DNA from: Neoarius graeffei
Lineage: Eukaryota > Chordata > Actinopteri > Siluriformes > Ariidae
DNA length: 64,000 bases
Assembly (NCBI RefSeq): GCF_027579695.1
Contig: NC_083596.1
Location: 13,682,798-13,746,797, forward strand
Reading direction: 5' to 3'
The translations under genes were made by a program, and so were the position numbers. The notes below the pieces were generated by a model. It was not told the DNA's origin, did not search any database, and saw only the letters and a program-made list of their open reading frames with translations. How positions within the stretch are numbered: position 1 is the stretch's first letter; each line of letters starts with the position of its first letter. Positions 43,717 through 52,978 of this stretch are shown here, one piece after another.

Positions 43717-43761
43717 GCAAAGCCTTAACCAGTGAGCTACCACTTTTATCAGATATAGTAG

Positions 43762-43930
43762 ATACACTATATGGCCAACAATTAATGGACACCTGACCAT
43801 CACATCCATACGTGGGCTTTCTCCAAACTTTTGCCACAAAGCTGGAAGCACACAATTGCTTTACAAGTATTACAAGTGTTGCCAGGCAAAACAACCTCGC
43901 CCGGTAGCACTTATGATGAATATGAAGGAA
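43762..43930. mobile_element. MITE remnant
   Basis: TACACTATATGGCCAACAAT then AATGGACACCTGACCATCAC is the end of the same MITE type as 43028-43250; body about 150 bp, right end missing. Confidence 0.55.
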
Positions 43931-43978
43931 GATACCGTGAAAAAAATAAGTAACCTATGGGTCCATGTGGCTACTGCT

Positions 43979-44348
43979 CATTCTCATTATCTCTAGCTGC
44001 TTTATCCTGTTCTACAGGGTCGCAGGCAAACTGGAGCCTATCCCAGCTGACTACGGGCGAAAGGCGGGGTACACCCTGGACAAGTCGCCAGGTCATCACA
44101 GGGCTGACACATACGTAGACGCAGACAACCATTCACACTCACATTCACACCTACGGTCAATTTAAAGTCACCAGTTAACCTAACCTGCATGTCTTTGGAC
44201 TGTGGTGGAAACCGGAGCACCCGAAGGAAACCCACGCGGACATGGGGAGAACATGCAAACTCCACACAGAAAGGCCCTCGCCGGCCACGGGGCTCGAACC
44301 CGGACCTTCTTGCTGTGAGGCGACAGCGCTAACCACTACACCACCGTG
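43979..44348 (-). mobile_element. Mermaid-type V-SINE, head end trimmed
   Basis: Perfect 14-bp duplications ATGTGGCTACTGCT (43965-43978, 44349-44362). The head stops at ACCACCGTG, lacking the last bases (CCGCC). Contains an ACGT insertion in the body. Confidence 0.95.
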
Positions 44349-44539
44349 ATGTGGCTACTGCTTATAAATAAAATTGTTTTCTGATACCATGTCCATACAG
44401 TAAATATAGCATATATATTTAATCTATGAGATAGTAGCCACAAGAATGAAGCGTAATCCAAAAATGAACAATTTAAAAATCACAGAAGTAAAATATACCA
44501 AGTGTCTGTACTTTATTATTTGACTCTTACCTCTTACAG

Positions 44540-45400
44540 CAGGGGTGCCCACAATATTTTGATTCGCGAGCTACTTTTAAAATTACCATGTTAATATGAT
44601 CTACTCGGACTAGGTTGTTACCACTACTAGGCCTACTATGACTACTAGTACTGCTACTACTACTACTACTAATAATAATAATAATAACAATAATGACACT
44701 TGTTTTGATTTATAAACATTCATATGCAATTTGTTTAATAATATGCAAACATGCATACAAAAAGGTGACTGAAATTTACATTCAAATTATGTTAAATGCA
44801 TAAGCTTTGTACTCCTAAACGTATTTTTGTTCAAATCACTGTTAAATTTTATAAACCACAAACTACTAATAAGTAAACATGAAACAAGTCCACTGTAAAA
44901 AAAAAATGGGCTATGTTTAGAAAAAAAAGTTAAATGCATCCAGACAGGCATTATAAACCCCAAAACATTTTTGTTCACATCAATTGACTTTTGTATAGCC
45001 TGCTAGACAGAGATTTGACATTTACAACAATTTTATATAAAAACATTTTTCCTTCTTTTATATTTTTTTTAAATTTTTTTTTTTAACCGTGGAACTTAGC
45101 AACAGCACAACATTAATACATAGCATACTGATGTAGGCCCTAAATCAGATCTTAATCCGATGATGATCGGCACTAGAGGGAGTCAGAGAGGGCTGCATAG
45201 TCCGGACAGTAGCTGCTGGTAGCGAGCCTCAAGCAGGCCTCGAGATGATCGTCGGACATACTGGAGCGGTATTTGGACTTAATGATCTTCATATGCGAAA
45301 TGGCCGACTCGCACAAATAAGTGGAGCCGAACAATGCGGTTAAGGAGGTGGCACATTGCCGCATGTTCGGGTACTTCGCCTCCATGAGTAAATTCCAAAC
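44540..45400 (-). mobile_element. hAT element, 3' half
   Basis: The terminal sequence CAGGGGTGCCCACAATATTT at 44540 is the outer end; reading inward on the minus strand comes an AT-rich 3' UTR and then the transposase C-terminus (45173-45400). It stops abruptly where another hAT end begins at 45401. Confidence 0.75.
45173..45400 (-). pseudogene. hAT transposase C-terminal dimerisation domain
   Basis: The minus-strand frame reads VWNLLMEAKYPNMRQCA, then TALFGSTYLCESAISHMKII and SKYRSSMSDDHLEACL to a stop after ALSDSL. FGSTYxCExxFSxMKxIKSKxRSxMxDxHLxxxLRLA is the typical C-terminal block of ZBED5/FAM200-type hAT transposases, used for dimer formation. Here FS has become IS. The upstream catalytic region is not on this strand. 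Residues encoded before 45400 on the minus strand come from the neighbouring element, so the ORF as called is a fusion. Confidence 0.8.
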
Positions 45401-45990
45401 CTGGGTGCCCACTACGTCGATCGCGATCGACCGGTCGATCTCGAAGGCAGGGATGGTAGATCTCATGATTGATATGTAAATATTAATATATTTGTTATGA
45501 AATTTAAAAAAAAAAAACGTCGTGGTCATTTTTACATGTAAACAAATTCGCTTTTTCCCTGAAGCGAAATGTCAGCCAAGCGCTGCGTCAAAAAAAAATG
45601 TTACATTAGGTTACCATGACAACCAGTAAAATGAAACTGCTGGTTTCAAAGATGCAGCGCCGTGATTTAGGAAACTTCCGAAACCTCACCTCGGAGCTGG
45701 AGATGCAAGGGAGGGCGTTTGCGCAACTTAACAGTGCGCGCTACACTGAGCAGATTGAAATTCTCCAGTCAGAGTTTGAGAAGCGATTTCAAGACTTTGC
45801 TTTGCTCGAGCCACTAGCTACATTCATGTGCCACCCATTCGGGGAAGATACTGAGGTGGAGTCCCTCGCCTCAAAAGTCGCGGCACTGTTTCAGCTGAAC
45901 ACGTCTGCCGTGGAAGACGAGATGCTGATGCTGCAGTCTGACATCGAGTTGAAGTCCAGGGCGCATGGGCCTTACAGTTTTTGAAACTGA
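45401..45990 (+). mobile_element. hAT element, 5' end joined to middle of transposase
   Basis: Starts CTGGGTGCCCACTACGTCGA with a GATCGCGATCGACCGGTCGA segment, like the end of a CAGGGGTGCCCA-type hAT. Possible start codon ATGTCAGCCAAGCGC at 45569, then an A-run and the middle transposase part. The BED domain and first catalytic block are deleted. No 3' end was found. Confidence 0.65.
45616..45984 (+). pseudogene. hAT transposase middle domain
   Basis: Open frame of 122 codons. LQSEFEKRFQDFALLEPL, FMCHPFGEDTEVESLASK and AALFQLNTSAVEDEMLMLQS match the helical region between the RNase H-like blocks of ZBED5/FAM200-like hAT transposases, ending DIELKSRAHG. In intact proteins the block FWNL...KYPNM follows; here it is found only on the opposite strand, 600 bp away (45173-45400). 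The two pieces may therefore come from one element by inversion or from two copies. Confidence 0.78.
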
Positions 45991-46532
45991 AATCTCCAAA
46001 CCGAGGCTGACATACACACGCTGTCGCCATGACCTAAACTCTTATTTCCTGGAAATGGCCCGGCGCTAGAGCTCAGTGGAATGCACTTTCCCTCTGTAAT
46101 AAGCATAAACATGTCTGAAAGCGATTTCTTTAGTCTAGTCCATTTATTTCAAATGGTGAACCGAATTGTCTACACTCACCGGTCATTTTAATCGGAACAG
46201 GTGTATGCGCATGCACAGTGCATGACTGTTACACTCTTACATTCTTATAGCACGATGATGTAGTGGCTAGCACCTGTATATGAGGCAGTAGCCACAACAA
46301 AAACGATTTTGACCTTATTGGTGACCTTGACCAGATGACCCTCAAAATGTTGGAGGTTCTATTTGAGACCAATGCCCATCTATCCTGAAAGTTTCATGAA
46401 GATTGATCCAGCCGTTTTCCAGTAATATTGTTTACAAAAAACAAAAACAAAGAAACCCGACCGAAAACAATACCTCACCCTGCTTACTCCGTAGTGGGCG
46501 AGGTAATTATATTACAAATTACCTTCACTGGA
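45991..46532. other. no recognised feature
   Basis: Unique sequence; GATTGATCCAGCCGTTTTCC near 46402 is common near some repeats, but nothing was assigned. Confidence 0.4.
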
Positions 46533-46655
46533 GGGTGGCATGGTGGTGTAGTGGTTAGTGCTGTCGCCTCACAGCAAGAAGGTCCGGGTTCGAGCCCCGT
46601 GGCCGGCGAGGGCCTTTCTGTACGTCGCTCTGGAGAGTGTCTGCTCAATGCCATT
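46533..46655 (+). mobile_element. chimeric SINE: Mermaid head on another tail
   Basis: The first 88 bp are a normal Mermaid head up to GCGAGGGCCTTTCTG; then the sequence switches to TACGTCGCTCTGGAGAGTGT plus CTGCTCAATGCC, the tail typical of other fish SINEs. No duplication seen. Confidence 0.6.
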
Positions 46656-46666
46656 AACATAATGGA

Positions 46667-47240
46667 ACAGTCAAGTTTATTTGTATAGCGCTTTTAACAA
46701 TAAACATTGTCGCAAAGCAGCTTTACAGAATTTGAACGACTTAAAACATGAGCTAATTTTATCCCTAATCTATCCCCAATGAGCAAGCCTGTGGCGACGG
46801 TGGCAAGGAAAAACTCCCTCAGACGACATGAGGAAGAAACCTCGAGAGGAACCAGACTCAGAAGGGAACCCATCCTCATTTGGGCAACAACAGACAGCCT
46901 GACTATAATATTAACAGTTTTAACATGAGGACAGTTTCGTTGATGTTATAACTCTTCATTGATGGAAACTTGAGTGCAAAACTGTTCATGATAACTGCAG
47001 TCCTAAAGTTAGCAAGACAACTGTAGTCCTCAGCCATAAAAGCATTACTGTAAGAGTCCAGAGCATCCTCCAGGTATAACCCTCAACTGTCCTCATGGGG
47101 CCGTCCTTCACAGGAGCGGTGCGATAAAACTCCGACCAGACACAGGGCACCAGGATGGATCAAGCAGGTCCGAGGGGCAGAAGAGGCCAGCATCTCAATC
47201 GCAGGACCAACATGTAACTCAGAGGGACAGATTGGGGGGG
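46667..47240 (-). mobile_element. retroelement-like repeat 'A', partial copy
   Basis: Reverse of the 3' part of 32830-35530: TTGTATAGCGCTTTTAACAA then GTCGCAAAGCAGCTTTACAG, and CAGTCCTAAAGTTAGCAAG, up to CACCAGGATGGATCAAGCAG. Neither MITE found in the other copy is present, giving a clean empty-site comparison. Ends near a G run at 47233. Confidence 0.7.
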
Positions 47241-47367
47241 GGGGGGAGAGAACAGTGACTTTATTCATTTCTTGAAGCCTTAGAGCCATGGTTCTAAAAG
47301 TGGGGTTCAGGTTCCCCAAATTATTATATCTATTATTGCGTTCTTAGAGTTACTTCTTAGAGTTACT

Positions 47368-47939
47368 AGCAAGTTGATGAATTCAAGTACCTGGGGTCAA
47401 CTGTGCAGGAAAATGGGGGCTGCGATAATGAGGTGAGAAAGAGAGTGCAGGCAGGGTGGAGCAGTTGGAGAAGGATTTCGGGAGTCATTTGTGATAGGAA
47501 AGTCCCAGCAAAAGTGAAAGGTAAGATGTATAAGACAGTAGTGAGACCAGCTGTGATGTATGGATTGGAGACCGAACCCTTAACGAAGAGACAGGAGGCA
47601 AAGTTGGAGGTGGCGGAGTTGAGGATGTTAAGGTCGGACAGGATAAGGAACGAGCACATCAGAGCACATGTGGAGAGCTTGGGAATTAAACTAAGCGAGA
47701 TGAGACTGAGATGGTATGGGCACATCCTGAGAAGAGATGCAGAGCTTGTTGGAAGGAGAATGTTGAGGATGGAGCTGCCAGGCACACGAAAACGAGGAAG
47801 GCCAAAGAGGAGATACATGGATGTGATGAGAGAGGACATGAAAGTGCCAGGTGTGGTAGAGAAAGATGCGGAAGACAGGGAGCAATGGAGACGAAAGATC
47901 CGCTGTGGTGACCCCTAATCAGGAGCAGCCAAAAGAAGA
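47368..47939 (+). mobile_element. 5'-truncated LINE with target duplication
   Basis: Flanked by AGAGTTACT (47359-47367, 47940-47948). Contains the C-terminal end of a LINE ORF and a very short 3' UTR ending in AAAAGAAGAA. The short UTR with an A-rich trinucleotide tail suggests an RTE-like or related clade; the clade is not certain. Confidence 0.82.
47372..47918 (+). pseudogene. LINE ORF2 C-terminal part
   Basis: The frame gives DEFKYLGSTVQENGGCDNEV, KRVQAGWSSWRRISGVICDR, KMYKTVVRPAVMYGLET, RLRWYGHILRR and GRPKRRYMDVMREDM, and ends RKIRCGDP at 47918. This is the region after the reverse transcriptase catalytic domain (thumb and C-terminal part) of a LINE ORF2 common in fish. The YLG motif and VRPAVMYGLET are typical. 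The RT active site YADD and the endonuclease lie upstream and are missing. About eight residues are deleted between LRMLR and SDRIRNEHIR by comparison with the usual sequence. Not functional. Confidence 0.85.
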
Positions 47940-47996
47940 AGAGTTACTTGCATAAATGACTGGTCATTTGAATTGAATAACACAAAAACAAGTAGG

Positions 47997-48372
47997 GGCG
48001 GCACGGTGGTGTAGTGGTTAGCGCTGTCGCTTCACAGCAAGAAGGTCCTGGGTTCGAGCCCAGCAGCCGGCGAGGGCCTTTCTGTGTGGAGTTTGCATGT
48101 TCTCCCCGTGTCTGCGTGGGTTTCCTCCGGGTGCTCCGGTTTCCCCCACAGTCCAAAGACATGTAGGTTAGGTTAACTGGTGACTCTAAATTGACCGTAG
48201 GTGTGAATGTGAGTGTGAATGGTTGTCTGTGTCTATGTGTCAGCCCTGTGATGACCTGGCAACTTGTCCAGGGTGTACCCCGCCTTTCGCCCGTAGTCAG
48301 CTGGGATAGGCTCCAGCTTGCCTGCGACCCTGTAGAAGGATAAAGCGGCTAGAGATAATGAGATGAGATGAG
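47997..48372 (+). mobile_element. Mermaid-type V-SINE, full length
   Basis: Perfect 13-bp duplications AAAAACAAGTAGG (47984-47996, 48373-48385). Variant GTAGAAGGATAAAG. It lies 47 bp before another same-strand copy. Confidence 0.96.
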
Positions 48373-48419
48373 AAAAACAAGTAGGTGTTGTGTTGAATAA
48401 TGTGAACTAGTATAAAGCT

Positions 48420-48776
48420 GGCGGCACGGTGGTGTAGTGGTTAGCACTGTCGCCTCACAGCAAGAAGGTCCTGGGTTCGAGCCCAGCGGCCGGCGAGGGC
48501 CTTTCTGTGTGGAGTTTGCATGTTCTCCCCGTGTCTGCGTGGGTTTCCTCCGGTTTCCCCCACAGTCCAAAGACATGCAGGTTAGGTTAATTGGTGGCGC
48601 TAAACTGACCGTAGGTGTGAATGGTTGTCTGTGTCTATGTGTCAGCCCTGCGATGACCTGGCGACTTGTCCAGGGTGTACCCCGCCTTTCGCCCGTAGTC
48701 AGCTGGGATAGGCTCCAGCTTGCCTGCGACCCTGTAGAACAGGATAAAGCGGCTAGAGATAATGGATGGATGGATG
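48420..48776 (+). mobile_element. Mermaid-type V-SINE, intermediate subgroup
   Basis: Body of the ATGAG group (GTAGAACAGGATAAAG) but with the (ATGG)n tail and the ATTGGTGGCGCTAAACTG and CCTGCGATGACC changes of the ATGG group. V-core is ten bases shorter. Imperfect duplications AGTATAAAGCT and AGTAAAGCT. Confidence 0.93.
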
Positions 48777-49352
48777 GAGTAAAGCTCTAGAGCTGAGATA
48801 GCAGTGTTGGACACATTTAAATAATGTGAACATTTGATTATTTAAATTATGTGCATAAAGTTAAAAAAGCTCTACTAAGTGGATATGTGGATTATTCTTA
48901 TTCTTATTGTTATGGCTGTAAACAGCTTGAGGCCCCTTCCTGAGTGAATACTCGATGTTTCTGGTGCTTTCTGACACTCTTCTCTCCTCAGCCTCAGCAT
49001 ACTGACTGTTGATTCGTCGAAAAGTCACCACGTGCCATGGACTAACCAATGACAGAAGAGTGCGATGAGAAACGTTCTGCTGAGGCAGTTCACTTTTCCT
49101 GTATGAGGTGAGTGGGTTGCCATGGTGTCAGGATTACAAATCCGTCAAGTTAGTTCCCGCCTGAAACCCAACTTCAGATTACGAATTTATCACAGAAAGT
49201 GTTTTAAATCATACATTTAAAAAAATAAAAGCCAATAATTTGTGTTTTTTTTAAATAAAATGACAAATAAAGTGGCAGATTAGTAGATATAGAGGAGTTG
49301 ATTAGATATAAACATGGCAACCGAGCTTTTCGGCAAGGCTGATATTATGAGA
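48777..49352. other. upstream region of the candidate stip1 promoter
   Basis: Unique sequence without recognised transposons. Contains TTCTGGTGCTTTCTGA near 48959, a possible weak heat-shock-type motif. Confidence 0.35.
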
Positions 49353-49409
49353 GGGCGGGGCTTCACCACTGTCGTCTCATAGTAGTTTCTGGAACCTCAT
49401 GGTTACACC
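49353..49409 (+). promoter_or_regulatory. putative promoter: GC box and heat-shock element core
   Basis: GGGCGGGGC at 49353-49361 is a Sp1/KLF box. TTCTGGAA at 49387-49394 has the TTCnnGAA arrangement bound by HSF1, and the next five bases (CCTCA) are close to a third unit. The start codon follows 16 bases later. Suits a heat-inducible chaperone gene, but promoters cannot be proven by sequence alone. Confidence 0.45.
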
Positions 49410-49418
49410 ATGGAGAAG
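49410..49418 (+). CDS. stip1: candidate first coding exon of stip1 (Hop co-chaperone)
   Basis: ATG GAG AAG (Met-Glu-Lys) is followed directly by GTAAGT at 49419-49424, a consensus splice donor, and preceded by ACACC, a good initiation context. As I recall, fish Stip1 starts MEKV and the human gene has a very short first coding exon (MEQ). Stip1/Hop is a cytosolic TPR co-chaperone linking HSP70 and HSP90. In human 11q13, STIP1 lies downstream of FLRT1/MACROD1 on the same strand as FLRT1, as here. The GC box and heat-shock core just upstream fit. Against it: nine coding bases prove little, and no second exon (expected to encode a TPR with GNKAL) was found up to 64000, which would require an intron over 14 kb. 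Confidence 0.45.
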
Positions 49419-50519
49419 GTAAGTATCAGGAATTAGCCTTAATTTCTAAAATAGAGTACGTATTATTAATAAACAGTTGTATAGATTATATCTATATGCT
49501 AAATTATTATATACTAGTTAAGCATTTGTTTTTTCTGTCAATTGACTCGCCTGTAAAACACCGGCACTGCATTAGCGCTTATTGTTAGCCACGATGCTAG
49601 CTTGCTAGCTTACTAGCTAACTAGCTAGCTATACTAGCTAGCTAGTATATAAGCTTAAAAGAAAGAAAGAGATGTAAAACTGAGAAATTGGTTTGTTAGT
49701 TTGTTTAATTTCGCATTAAAGTCAAATTATTATCGCAAATCATATTGTGCATAGTATCACCTAGTGGATATGGCTAAGCACATGAGAGCCAAGGTTAGCT
49801 AATTAGCTAGCGCATACAGTACAGTTTTATTTCTGATAAAACTCAGAAATATTATTAGTGCATGCTCAGAGGTCTGTGTTTGCAATCTGTGTATTTATTT
49901 ATAGCATGTGCACATGTGTGAGTTTCTACAAAACTAAACAAGGCACCCATGAATGTCATTGTCAAACGAGCTGATTGTTCGAATCATCTGGAACTTTCTA
50001 GATGGTTCAGCTCATAACCAGGTGCTGAGTTTGGTCTGGGGCTCATCTGCAGGAGTGGATCAAAATCATCATGCTGTTATCTTACAAAGATCTTGTTAGT
50101 TTCTGTCTTGTGAAGCTCAAATAGCTGTTTGATAAAAGGTTTATTCACAGTGTACAGTTTGTTCACTAGCAAGATACTCAACTGACTCATTGAAGATTCT
50201 AGTCAGTTAGACAGGGATGGCATAGTAGTCTGTATAAACCTGACAACTGCGGGCTTTAAGAGAAGGAAAATAAGGTTTTGTTCTTTTATCTAGATTTATA
50301 AGTTATCCAGGTTGCAGCTGCTGTCAGTGACCAGCTGTCGGTGGCATTTTTCACACACACATGCATGGAGGAACAGGTGTCTCTTGTACCTGACACTCCG
50401 AACAGACTCTGGGCTGCTTGTTTTGTTAAAGCGTACATGTAATTTAAAACATTTTGAAGCAACCTCTCTAGAGTAATAAATTGCTTCATATTTCTAAAAC
50501 CCAAGAAAGTAATAATAAT
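49419..50519. other. putative stip1 intron 1, 5' part; CTAG-rich tract
   Basis: No exon seen. AGCTAACTAGCTAGCTATAC and neighbours (about 49590-49650) form a dense run of GCTAG/CTAGC palindromes. Confidence 0.4.
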
Positions 50520-50531
50520 AGGTTCAATTTA

Positions 50532-50904
50532 GGGGCGGCACGGTGGTGTAGTGGTTAGCGCTGTCGCCTCATAGCAAGAAGGTCCTGGGTTCGAGCCCCG
50601 TGGCCGGCGAGGGCCTTTCTGTGCTGAGTTTGCATGTTCTCCCCGTGTCCGCGTGGGTTTCCTCCGGGTGCTCCGGTTTCCCCCACAGTCCAAAGACATG
50701 CAGGTTAGGTTAACTGGTGACTCTAAATTGACCGTAGGTGTGAATGTGAGTGTGAATGGTTGTCTGTGTCTATGTGTCAGCCCTGTGATGACCTGGCGAC
50801 TTGTCCAGGGTGTACCCCGCCTTTCGCCCGTAGTCAGCTGGGATAGGCTCCAGCTTGCCTGCGATCCTGTAGAACAGGATAAAGCGGCTAGAGATAATGA
50901 GATG
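50532..50904 (+). mobile_element. Mermaid-type V-SINE, full length
   Basis: Perfect 12-bp duplications AGGTTCAATTTA (50520-50531, 50905-50916). Variant GTAGAACAGG; CGATCCTGTAG change near the tail. Confidence 0.96.
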
Positions 50905-51189
50905 AGGTTCAATTTATGTAGCGCCTTTCTCAAAACCCAAGGTCACTTTACAAAAAAAAAAAAAAGTCCACCAAATAGAGGTCAGGATGTCATTCTAGTG
51001 GTGTAGCAGCCACAGTCCCATCAAAAGGTGCACGAAAACAAGTCCCACGCCGCCAGCAACATCGCTCGGAACACCACGCCATGGATCCACAAAGCAAGCA
51101 CAGAAGCACCACCATGCAGAGCGCTGGTATCTCCCAAACTGAGCCTGGGCCCGCCCATCCTAAGCGTGACGCAACACGAGGGCCTGTTG
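50905..51189 (-). mobile_element. LINE-like 3' tail and GC-rich repeat
   Basis: TTATGTAGCGCCTTTCTCAA then AACCCAAGGTCACTTTACAA is, in reverse, a common fish retroelement tail. It runs into a GC-rich part with GCAACATCGCTCGGAACACC. That motif recurs at 51748 (GCAACATTGCTCGGAACATC), which suggests the helicase-fragment element between has split or duplicated the unit. Confidence 0.5.
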
Positions 51190-51715
51190 CGAGCTTAGTC
51201 TGGCCAGGCAAGCTATCTACAGCTCTTCCAAGCTCCTGAAAAATCAGGAGCCAATCAACTTTGAGCATCTCCAACAGCCCTGGGTAGAGGCGTGTTCAAG
51301 GCAGTGACGTAGTAGAACTGCGACCGGAAGCCATAGATTGTTTACAGAATCTATGCCGGAAGCGCTTCATTCACTAGAAACATTATGAACATGGAGCAAG
51401 TTCTCATTGAAAACGGAGCAAAGAGCAGCCCTGGAGGTATTTATTGAAAGGAAGGACGTTTTCGCCTTGCTCCTGACCAGCTTCGGTAAGAGTTTAATCT
51501 ACCAGTTAGCCCCGTCGCGTCACATACGTCAGAGGAAAGAGTGATGTGATTGGTTTAAGCTTTGTCACAGCCTTTTCTGGCTTCGACCAGTAGCAAACTG
51601 AGGCATTTCAGGGAGGCGGGTCAGCCACGCACTTTGGGGAAACGGTTGGGCTTAATATCTTTGCCAGACCAAATGCTCGCAGAGCTTTGAAGTCACGTTA
51701 GCCAGACTATCCCAA
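51190..51715 (+). mobile_element. helicase-fragment element, diverged copy
   Basis: Borders TTAGTCTGGCCAGGCAAGC on the left and TTAGCCAGACTA on the right resemble the ends of the 891-bp element at 62589. Inside is a recognisable but changed RecQ-like N-terminal segment (51401-51517). Exact ends and target duplication could not be fixed. Confidence 0.5.
51401..51517 (+). pseudogene. RecQ-like helicase N-terminal fragment, diverged
   Basis: One frame reads FSLKTEQRAALEVFIERKD then VFALLLTSFGKSLIYQLAPS. It lines up with FSLKPEQEEALRSFLFKKDV and FAVLPTGYGKSLIYQLAPLV of the minus-strand copy at 63023-63373. The Walker A motif has changed from PTGYGKS to LTSFGKS, so nucleotide binding would be lost. 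No start codon in frame close upstream and the frame closes soon after. About 60 percent identity over 39 residues shows a shared origin and long divergence. Confidence 0.6.
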
Positions 51716-52978
51716 ACTGCCTGCACAGCCGCCGCGACGCCACCGAGCAACATTGCTCGGAACATCACGCCAAGCATTAAAGCACAGAGCGCTGGACAAC
51801 CACGATGTTAAAATGAGCAATGAGCTCACTGCAGTCCATAGCTAGGAGCACAGGCATCACCCACGGCGAACCAAGGCCTGGAGGGAACCGACGCCCAAAC
51901 TGGGTCCAGAGCTACGCCACAACTGGCGGACAAAACACTCAAACATCAAACTACACAAACACGCAGAAAAAAGAATAAAAAATGTAAAAAAAAAAAAAAA
52001 GTGAGAAAATAAAAAAAGCTCCGGTGAGAAGCGGCAGCCAGAATGCGCACGATGTACTCTCAACCGAAAACAGAAAGTAGGTTTTAAACTGGCTCAAAAA
52101 TATTTCTAGTCATTAAAATAGCCAGGGTTATGAACGCCCTCTGTCAGCCTCAATCGCGAACTTAGTGAGTCTCTCTCACATATACAATGTTGTATTGTAT
52201 TGTTTTGTAAGAGCATCATGTTTTAACATCAGCATATACTGGTATGGGTTCAGAAAAACAGCACATGACATGACCCACTTGAGATATGAATCTGTACCAT
52301 GTAGGTGTTTTTGGATGTTCTGATATTAAAGCTAGACTGCCTTTCAGATTTTTCAAGTGCAGGTCATAAAAAGAATTTTCCCCGACACTTGATTATATTT
52401 GTCTAGTGGACCGAAAGCTACCGAATTCGAATCACAGACTTCAAATTTGATTATTATTATTTTTTAAAAATGTAACAATTAATGGGCCACATGACCCTAA
52501 ATTCTCCGCTATTTTTTTTCCTGCTTCACCATGACCCAATTCAAGATACTATGTCATGCATGACATGGTGGGCTTTCCCTGTTCGTGCAAGGCATTGTGG
52601 GATACAAATTTGAAACAGGAGAGAAAAATGGAGGACGTGGGTGTGCGAATGAAACGTGAAAGACCGACTACGGAAAGCGAGAAGAAAAGACATTGTTATA
52701 TATGAAGGAAAGGAAACGCAGGACCAAACTAAAAAATATCGGCGGTCAGCGAGCACCTCGGTGTGATCAGCTGTTCATTTAGCAACAGAATGATGGAACG
52801 GTCAGTGCACGCTCAAAGGTAAACCTGCACATGCGCGCGCGTACACACATGGACTTCCTCTGTCTGCTTGACTGCGTGAAGCGAGCGATTTCATGCGCGT
52901 TATTTGCTGTGAATTCCCCTCAAATTAAAAAACTTCCCAGCCACAGAATGGCCTGTATTACAAAGATAAATATGTATC
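51716..52978. other. mixed repeat and unrecognised sequence
   Basis: To about 52075 it continues the GC-rich repeat; the rest is unassigned. A frame from 52629 (MEDVGVRMKRERPTTESEKK) is short and unknown. Confidence 0.4.

Noticed and set aside
11174-49352. macrod1 exons (host gene expected around FLRT1)
   Set aside because: No macro-domain motif such as VNAANSSLLGGGG was seen in either strand's ORFs; short exons could have been missed by eye.
49590-49650. CTAG-rich run as a CRISPR-like or satellite array
   Set aside because: Units are too short and irregular, with no spacers; simple low-complexity palindromes.
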